A stretch of 64,000 nt of DNA from Pyrococcus kukulkanii (GTDB lineage Archaea > Methanobacteriota_B > Thermococci > Thermococcales > Thermococcaceae). Location: positions 62,001 through 126,000 of the forward strand of contig NZ_JARRIB010000001.1 of the NCBI RefSeq assembly GCF_041647995.1, given 5' to 3'. Made by a program: the position numbers and the translations under genes. Under the pieces are notes generated by a model. That model saw nothing but the letters and a program-made list of their open reading frames with translations. It did no database searches and had not been told where the DNA came from. Position 1 is the stretch's first letter; the number at the start of each line of letters is the position of its first letter. Below are positions 17,129 to 26,624 of the stretch, in pieces.

Positions 17129-17805
17129 CTTTTCTCACCCCCCATAGAGAGAAGCTGAGAAGCACGCGGGCATCTTATATAACACGTTCCGCATCGAATA
17201 CATCTTTCTTGAGCCAATGTAGGTCTCCTGTCGATGAGTTTTATAGCTCCTGTCGGGCAAGAGAGTTCACATGCGCCACATCCGATGCAAAGGCCCGTGA
17301 GAACGATGTCATCGAGCAAGTCAAAGCCACTCAACTTCTTTATATTTGCGCTGACTTTGAAGAGTCTCAATCTTGCTTCATTGCCACTCATAAAGAACTT
17401 AAAGAAGGACTGAAGCATCTGAGGTGTAGGTGGGCAGCCAGGAATGGAATAATCTACGTTTATCACTGCATTTATGGGCTGAAAGTTCCTATGATCCGGC
17501 CTCGGCTCTTGGCCACCACGGCAGAAGCGTAAGATTCCACCGAAGGCTGCACAGGAACCAAAAGCTATCACGACATCTGCCTTCTTCCTGATATCCTTGA
17601 GCTTTTCAATTTTACTTGGTTCGTTCATGCAGACTCCACCAGTTATAATAGCAACATCGTAGTCATCAAACTTGAAGCCATTGTCTCTAAGATAAGATAT
17701 ATCTAGGTCAATTAACTCTATGAGCTTAGGATATGCACGGATTATGCTGACGTTGCAACCCTCACATCCTCCAATATCAACATGGAGAACCCTAAGCTTC
17801 TCCAT
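17125..17805 (-). CDS. frhG: FrhG-like [NiFe] hydrogenase small subunit with ferredoxin domain
   Basis: A 226-residue protein with an N-terminal small-subunit domain (VDIGGCEGCNVS, GSCAAFGG, SIPGCPPTP supply the proximal cluster ligands) and a C-terminal two-cluster ferredoxin part (CIGCGACELSCPTGAI and CIRCGTCYIRCP). This is the FrhG layout of group 3 hydrogenases. It is encoded between frhA and frhB, with five bases between it and frhA. It links the nickel site in FrhA to the flavin in FrhB. Confidence 0.92.
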   Translation of the reverse strand: MEKLRVLHVDIGGCEGCNVSIIRAYPKLIELIDLDISYLRDNGFKFDDYDVAIITGGVCMNEPSKIEKLKDIRKKADVVIAFGSCAAFGGILRFCRGGQEPRPDHRNFQPINAVINVDYSIPGCPPTPQMLQSFFKFFMSGNEARLRLFKVSANIKKLSGFDLLDDIVLTGLCIGCGACELSCPTGAIKLIDRRPTLAQERCIRCGTCYIRCPRASQLLSMGGEKR

Positions 17806-17810
17806 CTAAA

Positions 17811-18986
17811 TCACCTCAACCTAACGACGTGAGTTGTACATGGGATACATGGATCGTAAAGGCGTATTACGGCCTCAGCTGCTTTGACGCTCAGCCCCTT
17901 GGTCATTTCTTCCATTACTGGTATGTTAAACATCGTCGGAACTATTATCTTCAGAGACATGACCCTACCCTCTTCGCCAAGCTCTACAATATGTATCAAT
18001 GTTCCCCTCGGTGCCTCATAGACACCAACACCCTTACCAGGTCCAAAAATTATATTCCCAGTTCTAAAGGGCTGATTCATTTTTATTCCTTCTAAAATTT
18101 CTTCAAATCTTAAAAGGGCAAGCGTTGTGTCCTCTATCCTGGCCAAATGGAGCCCATAAAGGGAAGAGTCCCTAAAGTTTCTGTAAACTTTCATCCTTGC
18201 TCTTGGTCCGGTTTCTACTTTATGTCCCCCGTAGAAGGCCACAAGAGTTGTCGAATCTTTAGAATGCTGGTTCTCCTTTCTAAATTCATAGTATGGTATT
18301 GTTTCGATGGTTTTTATATCAATGTTAAATCTATCCCCATAAAAGAGACCGGTTGCAAGGTATTCATTCTCAACCTTCTTTTCTCTCAACTCTTCCGCAA
18401 CTTCTGTCTGGATATCCTCATCGGTGAGAAGGTGTCTAAGCTCTTCCCACTCATTCATAAGGGCTGGTAAGCAGGCTTTGAGGTTGTTAAAGACGCTCCA
18501 TTTAGGAACACTTAACATTCCCCCAATGGTCAGGTTTGACGGATGGGTCGCTGCTCCTCCAAGCTTTAAAAGGTAATCACTTATCTTCGCATGGAACTTC
18601 ATAAGCTTGAAAAGAACTTCGTTCCTCTTCTCTTTAGCGAGGAGGTCACCAGTAACCATAAGGAACTCAAGGATATGGCTTTGAACCCTGTTAATTAGTC
18701 CAATGGCTTCCCTCATCAGAAGTCCATTTCTTGGGGGTGTTATACCTATTGCATTCTCAATGGCTTCACTCGCTGCTATGCCGTGAGAGGCATGACAGAG
18801 ACCACATATCCTCATCACAGCTTCAACAGCGAAGAGAGGATTCTTACCGACGACGAGCTTTTCGAACCCTCTAACAGGGGCCGTTGCAACGAAGAAAGCA
18901 TCTTGAACAACTCCCCCCTCCTCGTAGAGTACTAACTTAGCTTCACCAGCTATTCGACAGACTTCATTTATGACGGTCTCACTCAC
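17811..18986 (-). CDS. frhA: FrhA-like [NiFe] hydrogenase large subunit
   Basis: A 391-residue catalytic subunit of a soluble group 3 hydrogenase. Nickel ligands are C61 and C64 (RICGLCHASHG) and C380 and C383 (DPCIPCTTH). Only five residues follow the terminal histidine, so there is a very short or no removable C-terminal peptide. The start is GTG at 18986, preceded by GGGGGTGATTAA. The gene leads the frhAGB operon with its own TATA and a SurR-type site upstream, divergent from thioredoxin reductase. Start and gene order match the Frh cluster of Thermococcus onnurineus, as I recall it. Confidence 0.93.
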   Translation of the reverse strand: MSETVINEVCRIAGEAKLVLYEEGGVVQDAFFVATAPVRGFEKLVVGKNPLFAVEAVMRICGLCHASHGIAASEAIENAIGITPPRNGLLMREAIGLINRVQSHILEFLMVTGDLLAKEKRNEVLFKLMKFHAKISDYLLKLGGAATHPSNLTIGGMLSVPKWSVFNNLKACLPALMNEWEELRHLLTDEDIQTEVAEELREKKVENEYLATGLFYGDRFNIDIKTIETIPYYEFRKENQHSKDSTTLVAFYGGHKVETGPRARMKVYRNFRDSSLYGLHLARIEDTTLALLRFEEILEGIKMNQPFRTGNIIFGPGKGVGVYEAPRGTLIHIVELGEEGRVMSLKIIVPTMFNIPVMEEMTKGLSVKAAEAVIRLYDPCIPCTTHVVRLR

Positions 18987-19040
18987 TTAATCACCCCCAA
19001 CGATAAAATTCCCCACACCTATTTCTGTCTTAAAGCTCAA

Positions 19041-19055
19041 TAAATAAAAGCGTTT
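19041..19055 (-). promoter_or_regulatory. Archaeal promoter (BRE/TATA) of frhAGB
   Basis: On the minus strand AAACGCT (BRE-like) precedes TTTATTTA (TATA, 19041-19048). A transcription start near 19015 is expected, giving a leader of about 29 bases. The SurR-type site lies five bases farther upstream. Confidence 0.55.
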
Positions 19056-19115
19056 TTTGAACTGGAGGTTTAGAACAGAATTTTTTGTATGATTATCGAA
19101 ATTATAAACGCTTTT
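19046..19115. repeat. Ten-base inverted repeat pair flanking the SurR-type site
   Basis: AAAAGCGTTT at 19046-19055 and its exact reverse complement AAACGCTTTT at 19106-19115 are 50 bases apart. The left copy overlaps the frhA BRE. The spacing would place both on one face for a looping or dimeric regulator; this is speculative. Confidence 0.45.
19060..19076 (-). promoter_or_regulatory. SurR-type binding site upstream of frhA
   Basis: On the minus strand the 17 bases read GTT CTA AAC CTCCA GTT, an exact match to GTTn3AACn5GTT. The site abuts the frhA BRE/TATA and lies about 100 bases from the divergent trxB TATA. It is the second full match in this energy region. Confidence 0.65.
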
Positions 19116-19175
19116 GTTTATCTATTTAGGTAAGACAACTCTCTATTTTTAATACCCAATTATGTCCCAAAATGC

Positions 19176-19184
19176 TTTTAAATA
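19176..19184 (+). promoter_or_regulatory. TATA element of trxB
   Basis: TTTTAAATA, preceded by an A-rich BRE-like stretch (CCAAAATGC). The predicted transcription start is near 19207, leaving a short leader with GGAGGTGA before the trxB ATG. Confidence 0.55.
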
Positions 19185-19229
19185 TTCACCAACTATTGTG
19201 TGCGAGCGAGAGAAAGGAGGTGAATCGGG

Positions 19230-20222
19230 ATGTTTAGTTTAGGGGGGTTAACAAAAAGCACCATTGACGAGAGCAGGGTCTGGGATGTGATAATCATAGG
19301 AGCCGGACCAGCAGGATATACAGCTGCAATTTACGCCGCTAGATTTGGATTAGAGACTATAATAATAACAAAGGATCTTGGAGGAAACATGGCTATAACC
19401 GACCTAATAGAGAATTACCCTGGATTTCCAGAAGGGATAAGCGGCTCAGAGCTCTCAAACAGGATGTACGAGCAGGTTAAGAAGTATGGGGTTGATGTTA
19501 TATTTGATGAAGTTATTAGGATAGACCCAGCCGAATGCGCCTATTATGAAGGCCCTTGTCACTTCAGTGTTAAGACAGCTAACGGGAAGGAGTACAAGTC
19601 TAAGGCAATAATCATCGCGGTTGGGGCTGAGCCCAGGAAATTAAACGTTCCCGGAGAAAAGGAGTTCACGGGAAGGGGAGTTAGCTACTGTGCAACCTGT
19701 GATGGGCCGTTATTCGTCGGTAAGGAAGTCATCGTAGTTGGGGGAGGAAACACGGCACTTCAGGAAGCTTTGTACCTCCACAGCATTGGAGTTAAAGTTA
19801 CTCTAGTTCACAGGAGGGACAAGTTCAGGGCAGATAAGATACTCCAAGAGAGGCTTAAAAAGGCCGGAATACCAACGATTCTCAATACCGTAGTTACAGA
19901 GATCAAGGGAACAAACAAAGTGGAAGGCGTTGTTTTGAAGAACGTTAAGACTGGGGAGGTGTTTGAGAAGAAGGTTGATGGGGTCTTTATATTCATCGGC
20001 TACGAGCCAAAAACTGACTTCGTTAAACACCTTGGAATTACTGATGAGTATGGATACATAAAGGTCGACATGCACATGAGGACAAAGATCCCGGGCATAT
20101 TTGCAGCTGGGGATATAACCAACGTATTCAAGCAGATTGCAGTGGCAGTTGGCCAAGGTGCAATTGCCGCAAACTCAGCTAAGGAGTTTATAGAAAGCTG
20201 GAACGGAAAGAGTATTGAGTGA
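19230..20222 (+). CDS. trxB: Thioredoxin reductase (FAD/NAD(P)H)
   Basis: A 330-residue flavoprotein that reduces thioredoxin or glutaredoxin-like proteins. An FAD-binding motif (GAGPAGYTAAIYAARFG) lies at residues 24-40, the redox-active disulfide is C154-A-T-C157, an NAD(P) motif GGGNTA follows, and GIFAAGDI is the second FAD contact. The start is preceded by AAAGGAGGTGAATCGGG. The gene is divergent from frhA; in Thermococcus onnurineus the FrhAGB hydrogenase was reported to donate electrons directly to thioredoxin reductase, so the pairing is meaningful. The N-terminal 15 residues before the flavin fold are an extension. Confidence 0.95.
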   Translation: MFSLGGLTKSTIDESRVWDVIIIGAGPAGYTAAIYAARFGLETIIITKDLGGNMAITDLIENYPGFPEGISGSELSNRMYEQVKKYGVDVIFDEVIRIDPAECAYYEGPCHFSVKTANGKEYKSKAIIIAVGAEPRKLNVPGEKEFTGRGVSYCATCDGPLFVGKEVIVVGGGNTALQEALYLHSIGVKVTLVHRRDKFRADKILQERLKKAGIPTILNTVVTEIKGTNKVEGVVLKNVKTGEVFEKKVDGVFIFIGYEPKTDFVKHLGITDEYGYIKVDMHMRTKIPGIFAAGDITNVFKQIAVAVGQGAIAANSAKEFIESWNGKSIE

Positions 20223-20317
20223 ACTTTCCTTTTCTCTGAAAATTTTTCGAACAAAAATGATCATTTTCGAGCTTAAAGTTAAAAGTCTGTTCTCCAACCT
20301 TTCCTGGGTGAGAATAA

Positions 20318-22365
<2,048 letters not shown>

Positions 22366-22395
22366 CTAACCCCCTTCACCACTATTAAACTAAGG

Positions 22396-22404
22396 TTTTT
22401 AAAT
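22396..22404 (+). promoter_or_regulatory. TATA element upstream of the structured leader
   Basis: TTTTTAAAT-type TATA sequence with a purine-rich stretch (AAACTAAGG) upstream. It predicts a start near 22428, two bases before the first strong stem of the leader, which supports transcription of that stretch. Confidence 0.5.
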
Positions 22405-22429
22405 TAACACTGAAGAAATTTAAAATGGT

Positions 22430-22583
22430 CGGAACCCAGGAGATGAACCGAAACCGGCAACGGGAGTAGGTAATCCTGGCGTTCCGTTGGGGCGATGGCG
22501 CCCGCCCGGGGCTTCGAGCCCGAACCGCCTCCCGTCGGGAGGCTGATGGCGCCTGTTCTGAAAGCTTTACGGGAGGCGAGAGT
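22430..22583 (+). ncRNA. GC-rich structured leader or non-coding RNA, possible cis-regulatory switch
   Basis: This 154-base stretch is far richer in G and C than its surroundings. Stem 1 joins CGGAACCCAGGA (22430-22441) with TCCTGGCGTTCCG (22474-22486). Further local hairpins are GGGCGATGGCGCCC (22490-22503), a GCTTCGAGC hairpin (22507-22522) and GCCTCCCGTCGGGAGGC (22527-22543). The 5' arms of the last two can instead pair over distance: CGCCTCCCGT (22526-22535) with ACGGGAGGCG (22569-22578), which holds the ribosome binding site, and GCTTCGAGCCC (22511-22521) with GGGCTCGAAGC (22586-22596), which starts at the G of the start codon. A nine-base repeat GATGGCGCC occurs at 22494 and 22545. It may belong to the high-GC RNA (hgc) class known in Pyrococcus; I cannot match it to a named family. 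Confidence 0.7.
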
Positions 22584-23438
22584 ATGGGCTCGAAGCTAGG
22601 GGAGTTTATTAACTTAGAAAAGGTGCTCGAATATGTTGAGAGGAGAAGGCACGATGACGGAGGGTACTGCTTCGTATCCCAACTAGCCGATACAAACATA
22701 AATGACACGTACTATGCCGTAAAGATCTACACCCTATTAGGAATAGAAGTTCCAAAGAAGGAGAAGACAATAGAGTTCCTCTATAACTCAGCTCAAATGC
22801 AGACAGCAACCGTTGGAGTTGCAATGGCCATCGAGGCCCTAGCAATCCTAGGGGCCAAGGATTTAGCCAGGGAAAAACTGGAACTGCTGTTTAAAAAGTA
22901 CAATCCAGTAAAAGGAAAATTCGCGGTTGGATTAGGAGGAAGCGAAGAGTTTGGAACGGCAACACCACTTGAAGCAACCTACTGGGCCTCCAGAGCTATG
23001 GAATCCGTAGGTTACAGACCATCCCCAGAGATGAAGGAGAGAATGATAGAATTCATAATGCAATACAAAATTAGAGATGGTTTCGGTGTAGAGCGTCCAA
23101 CGACAACGATGACTTACCAGGCATTATACTCACTTAACTTCCTGGGGCAGAGAATTGATACTGTGCATTTTGAGCTCTGCGAAGTCTGCGGGGACAGGGG
23201 AGGTTTCACAGAAGTTCCCAACTCTCTGCCCCCGTACATAGAGCCAACGTTCTACGCATTAAGAGGACTACAGATGCTCGGAAAGAGAGCCACGTGCATA
23301 GAAAGGCACATCAAGTTCATAAAGGCTCTGCAAAACCCAAATGGAGGATTCAGGAGAAGTTATGAGCTAGGAATTTCAAACTTCCAGAACACGTACAGGG
23401 CACTTGCAAGCTTAGATGTCCTTGTAAGGTGGTTATGA
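22584..23438 (+). CDS. Prenyltransferase / terpene-cyclase fold (alpha-alpha barrel) protein
   Basis: A 284-residue protein with repeated helical units of the prenyltransferase beta-subunit type: DDGGYCFVSQ near residue 22, DTYYAVKIYTLLGI, RDGFGVERPTTTMTYQALYSLNFLG, GDRGGFTEVPNSLPPYIEPTFYALRGL and NPNGGFRRSYELG. A CEVCGDRGG motif is present, but the complete Asp-Cys-His zinc set of protein prenyltransferases cannot be assigned from reading, so enzymatic activity is uncertain. The ATG has GGGAGG seven bases upstream. That site lies in the structured leader. Function is unknown in archaea as far as I know. Confidence 0.8.
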   Translation: MGSKLGEFINLEKVLEYVERRRHDDGGYCFVSQLADTNINDTYYAVKIYTLLGIEVPKKEKTIEFLYNSAQMQTATVGVAMAIEALAILGAKDLAREKLELLFKKYNPVKGKFAVGLGGSEEFGTATPLEATYWASRAMESVGYRPSPEMKERMIEFIMQYKIRDGFGVERPTTTMTYQALYSLNFLGQRIDTVHFELCEVCGDRGGFTEVPNSLPPYIEPTFYALRGLQMLGKRATCIERHIKFIKALQNPNGGFRRSYELGISNFQNTYRALASLDVLVRWL

Positions 23439-23749
23439 TGGAGATTTGGGTATCTGAAGAGGATGTAGAGTTGATAAGAGCCAACAAGGAGAAGATAGAA
23501 CAAGTTCTTAGGTCAAAAGATAAACTCGGGAGGCTCCTTCTTTCCCTCAAATTTAAATTTCTTAGAGAACGGAGGTCTGCCTTAGAGGATAGGCTAAACA
23601 AAGTTTCCGAAGAGTATGAAAGACTCACAAGATTCTATATGCAAGCAGAAAGGGACAAGGTAAAAATGATGGAACTAAGGCTTAAGCTCCACATGGAGAA
23701 TGAAAAGTTAAGGAGGCAACTAAATGAAAGTCGTATTCAAAGCAGGTAG
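23438..23749 (+). CDS. Small coiled-coil protein, uncharacterised
   Basis: A roughly 103-residue protein starting MEIWVSEEDVELIRANK. It is strongly helical and charged with heptad-like leucine spacing throughout residues 20-100, so a coiled coil is likely. The start overlaps the upstream stop codon as TGATG, with GGTGG just before; an earlier in-frame ATG at 23435 is also possible. It forms a likely operon with the genes on both sides. No function can be given. Confidence 0.75.
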   Translation: MEIWVSEEDVELIRANKEKIEQVLRSKDKLGRLLLSLKFKFLRERRSALEDRLNKVSEEYERLTRFYMQAERDKVKMMELRLKLHMENEKLRRQLNESRIQSR

Positions 23750-24142
23750 GTGGAAGAAGGTCTCTATAGACGTTCCGAAAAAATCCTGAAGATGATAGAG
23801 GAAAGTGAGTTCAAGCTAATTGAGGTAGTAAAAGCTATATGCAATGGAGAACCTGAAAATAAACTCTCAAATGATAATTTTGGAAAGATAGAAAGATTAG
23901 AGAAAGAACTCTTCGAATTAGAAGGTAAATGGTCCTCAATTCGATTCAAAGCCTATCAACTGGCCTTAGATAATAAGAACTTAGCGATTCAACTCTCGGC
24001 CATGATAGCCGAAAATGCAAGGCTTAGGAAAATGCTTGGATTAAAGGAAGGAGAGTATCGAGAAGCTAAAGAACTTATAAAGAGGTACCTAGTATTCACT
24101 GGGACGAAGAATGGTTCTAGCGGTAAAAGTTCCCAGGACTGA
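23724..24142 (+). CDS. Coiled-coil protein with apparent frameshift at an A6 tract
   Basis: A strong ribosome site (AAGGAGG, seven bases before ATG 23724) starts a frame reading MKVVFKAGRWKKVSIDVPKK that stops after 21 codons at 23787-23789. The +1-related frame continues openly to 24142 as KILKMIEESEFKLIEVVK and so on, ending in a helical, coiled-coil region. Adding one A to the A6 run at 23778-23783 would join the two parts as VPKK-ILKMIEE without loss. Either there is a homopolymer indel (error or mutation) or slippage on the A-run is used. If read alone, the second frame would start at a GTG at 23750 with no ribosome site. Function unknown. Confidence 0.6.
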
Positions 24143-25112
24143 AGGAGAGAAAGTCAGAAAAAAACTACTTGAACGTGGCGTGCTCGATAGGAGGTATAGG
24201 ATAAAGGTCGAAGAGGATTACATTTTCATTCCTGTAACTTCCAAAGTTGAGGAATTTGAAATTGTTGATATTGAGCTTGAAAAAGCAGAGAGAAAGCCTC
24301 ACAATTACAGAGAGGTAGTAAAGATACCGGAAAGCCTACGGAAATTCCTCCCAAGCTCCTTTGACATAATAGGAAATATAGCGATAATAGAGATACCCGA
24401 GGAGCTTAAAGGGTACGAGAGGGAAATTGGAGAGGCTATAATAAAGGTTCACAAGAACGTTAAGGCAGTATTTATGAAGGGAGGAAGAGTCAAAGGAAAA
24501 TATAGGGTCAGGGAACTCATTCTCATAGCAGGAGAAAATAGCACTGAAACCCTTCACAGAGAAAATGGGATAAGGCTGAAGCTTGATGTAACTAAAGTTT
24601 ACTTCTCCCCCCGCTTGGCAACTGAGAGAATGAGAATATTTAACAAGGCAAAGAGTGGAGAAGTTGTTCTTGATATGTTTGCGGGCGTTGGTCCCTACTC
24701 AATATTGCTAGCAAAAAAAGTGAAGGTGGTTTTTGCCTGCGATATAAATCCCTGGGCCATAAGATACATGGAGGAGAATATAAGGCTGAACAAGACATGG
24801 AACGTCATTCCGATCCTGGGAGATGCCAGAGAAATTGCAGGAAAAGTCAAGGCAGACAGGATAATAATGAACCTACCAAGATCCGCCAAAGACTTCCTGA
24901 GAGAGGCATTCACAAGCGCGAAGGACGGGACAGTCATCCACTACTATGGGTTTGGGCCAGAGAAAGACCCCTTCGGTGAGCACATTAATGTCATTAGGAA
25001 GATAGCCCAAGAATTTAATGCAGATGTTAAAATATTGGACAAAAGAATAATAAGGAACTACGCCCCCAGGCAGTACAATATAGCTATAGACTTCAAGGTT
25101 ACCTTTTCATAA
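24111..25112 (+). CDS. trm5b: tRNA (guanine37-N1)-methyltransferase, Trm5b type
   Basis: A 333-residue SAM-dependent methyltransferase making m1G37 in tRNA, needed to keep the reading frame. The N-terminal part (residues 1-150) is the D1/D2 region; [11 protein letters not shown] near residue 163 and [16 protein letters not shown] near residue 186 are the Trm5 signature and SAM motif [20 protein letters not shown] is motif II, and [11 protein letters not shown] carries the NLP variant of motif IV seen in euryarchaeal Trm5b. It ends [13 protein letters not shown], also typical. It overlaps the upstream small gene by 32 bases and the convergent fen gene by 14 bases. Trm5a/Taw22 is the alternative, less likely. 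Confidence 0.87.
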   Translation: MVLAVKVPRTEGEKVRKKLLERGVLDRRYRIKVEEDYIFIPVTSKVEEFEIVDIELEKAERKPHNYREVVKIPESLRKFLPSSFDIIGNIAIIEIPEELKGYEREIGEAIIKVHKNVKAVFMKGGRVKGKYRVRELILIAGENSTETLHRENGIRLKLDVTKVYFSPRLATERMRIFNKAKSGEVVLDMFAGVGPYSILLAKKVKVVFACDINPWAIRYMEENIRLNKTWNVIPILGDAREIAGKVKADRIIMNLPRSAKDFLREAFTSAKDGTVIHYYGFGPEKDPFGEHINVIRKIAQEFNADVKILDKRIIRNYAPRQYNIAIDFKVTFS

Positions 25113-26124
25113 ACCAGCTCTCAAGTGTTGACTGTCTTCCTGCCTTCACTGCCTTTTTAAGCCTCTCCAATCCATTTTTAACTCTTTCTTCGCTAAAATC
25201 ATGCTCATCGCACAAGAACTTTAGGATTCCCTCTTCATCAGGTTCCTTCCACTGCAACTTATACTCATCAGTCACCGGGGGATTGAGGAAGAACTCCTTG
25301 ATGGCATATAGGTCAACCTCACTTTGCTTCTGAAACCTGGCCAAGGGGTCCTTTGAATGCCTAACTATCTCCAATGCCTTCTTTGGCCCTATTCCCTTTA
25401 TTCCTCCAGGGTTGTAATCCGTCCCAACGAGAATAGCCAGCTCAATGAGTTTCTCCCTTGTAAGCTTCAGTGAGGAGAGAACTTCATCAAGCACAACAAG
25501 CTCAGGCTTAACTTCCACGTAAACATTTCTCCCAGGGAGCTTCCTCTTTCCAGTTATTGTCAGGTTCCTGACCAGCCTGGGGGTTCCAAATAGAAGTGAG
25601 TCATAATCTTGACTCGCTGAAGCATAAACCCGACTCTTAGATGCCATATAAGCTGCTTGGGCTTCACCCTCACTTGGAGCCTGAACAACAGGAATGCCCA
25701 TCAGCTCAAGTAACTTTTTTGCATCCTCAATCAACATTTCGTTAACTTTAGTGGCCCTCTGAGCGTACTTTCTCGCCTCCTCTATATCACCCCTCGCAAG
25801 GGCTTCCCTCCACTTAACTTCTGCCTCTTCTCTTGCCTCCTTCCTCTTCTCAAGCTCCTTCTTTTTAAACTCTGGAGGTTTTCCGTCAAAAACATAAGCT
25901 GGCTTAATGCCCGCCTCCATAAGGTTTATAGTCCTGTAGAAGAGACCGCTGAGGTGGGAAGTTATCCTGCCTTTGGAATCCATGAGGGGAGTACCGTCCC
26001 TCTGCCTTATCGTTGAGAGGAATTGATAAATCGCGTTGAGGGCATCAATGGCAACTTTCCTGCCGTATAGACTCTCGAGCTCTATCTCCTTCTTAGGAAT
26101 TAACTCACCAATAGGAACGCCCAT
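25099..26124 (-). CDS. fen: Flap endonuclease 1
   Basis: A 341-residue structure-specific nuclease acting in Okazaki fragment and repair processing. N and I regions are intact: [43 protein letters not shown], and the helix-hairpin-helix [14 protein letters not shown] with VGTDYN before it. The extreme C-terminus QSTLESWF is the PCNA-interacting box. The sequence resembles FEN-1 of Pyrococcus species throughout. The start ATG at 26124 is preceded by GAGGTGATATT, part of which overlaps box D of a C/D sRNA. Confidence 0.97.
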   Translation of the reverse strand: MGVPIGELIPKKEIELESLYGRKVAIDALNAIYQFLSTIRQRDGTPLMDSKGRITSHLSGLFYRTINLMEAGIKPAYVFDGKPPEFKKKELEKRKEAREEAEVKWREALARGDIEEARKYAQRATKVNEMLIEDAKKLLELMGIPVVQAPSEGEAQAAYMASKSRVYASASQDYDSLLFGTPRLVRNLTITGKRKLPGRNVYVEVKPELVVLDEVLSSLKLTREKLIELAILVGTDYNPGGIKGIGPKKALEIVRHSKDPLARFQKQSEVDLYAIKEFFLNPPVTDEYKLQWKEPDEEGILKFLCDEHDFSEERVKNGLERLKKAVKAGRQSTLESWFMKR

Positions 26125-26129
26125 AATAT

Positions 26130-26190
26130 CACCTCAGCCTACCGGTGTGCTCATCACCCCCTCAGATGAGGGGAAGGTTCATCATCTAAT
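26130..26190 (-). ncRNA. C/D box sRNA overlapping the fen leader
   Basis: On the minus strand the order is box C ATGATGA (26179-26185), a 13-base guide (26166-26178), box D' CTGA (26162-26165), five Gs, box C' TGATGA (26151-26156), a 13-base guide ACACCGG-containing (26138-26150) and box D CTGA (26134-26137). Spacings are exactly those of archaeal dual-guide 2'-O-methylation sRNAs. Box D directly touches the ribosome binding site of fen, so RNA processing and fen translation may compete. Targets were not identified. Confidence 0.85.
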
Positions 26191-26218
26191 CTTACCTTAA
26201 ATTCGGGGGATTATTAAG

Positions 26219-26599
26219 TTAATCATCATTCGAGCTGTTCTTCGTTAAGTTAACATATATCCACCCAAGCACAAATATCACAGCCGAAAAACCAAAAAGG
26301 ACTTTGAAGTCGTACATTTTTCCTACCATGATCTTCCTCACTATTGCCACTATCCCCAATTCAGCGATTCTCTTCATGCTTACGTGATGCTCCTTCAAGT
26401 AAAGGGAGAGAAGCTCGTACATTTCAAGCAAAATCAAGACAAGTAGGAAATTCTCCAGCGCCAATTCAAGGTTTCCAGATAGGAAGGGAAGTAGCGTTTT
26501 ATATAATGCCACGCCAATGAACCCTATTATGATTATCTCCAGCAGGCCAACAATGACGTCGAACACCGAAGTTAACACTGAAATAATCTCCCCACGCAT
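26219..26599 (-). CDS. PsiE-like membrane protein
   Basis: A 126-residue protein with four predicted transmembrane helices (around residues 7-32, 45-63, 72-98 region partly amphipathic, and 100-120). The pattern LVLILLEMYELLSLYLKEHHVS and AIVRKIMV matches the PsiE (phosphate-starvation-inducible) family. The frame is open upstream into the ABC ATPase gene, but ATG at 26599 begins a natural N-terminus, MRGEIISVL. Its role in archaea is unknown. It could be transcribed with the ABC importer genes upstream. Confidence 0.75.
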   Translation of the reverse strand: MRGEIISVLTSVFDVIVGLLEIIIIGFIGVALYKTLLPFLSGNLELALENFLLVLILLEMYELLSLYLKEHHVSMKRIAELGIVAIVRKIMVGKMYDFKVLFGFSAVIFVLGWIYVNLTKNSSNDD

Positions 26600-26624
26600 T
26601 GTAAAAAAGTTAAAAAAAGAGTAT

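Noticed and set aside
16298-18986. A true F420-reducing hydrogenase
   Set aside because: The family resemblance is clear, but Thermococcales are not known to use F420, and no F420 genes are in the window. I keep the Frh names and leave the acceptor open.
22441-22583. Protein-coding frames on either strand of the GC-rich leader
   Set aside because: They are short, rich in Arg and Pro from GC bias, and the stretch is dominated by paired RNA arms.
22430-22583. SRP RNA or RNase P RNA
   Set aside because: The SRP helix 8 core and the RNase P conserved blocks are not present, and the length is too short.
23750-24142. Independent gene starting at GTG 23750
   Set aside because: It lacks a ribosome site, and the strong AAGGAGG belongs to ATG 23724 in another frame; a frameshifted gene explains both better.
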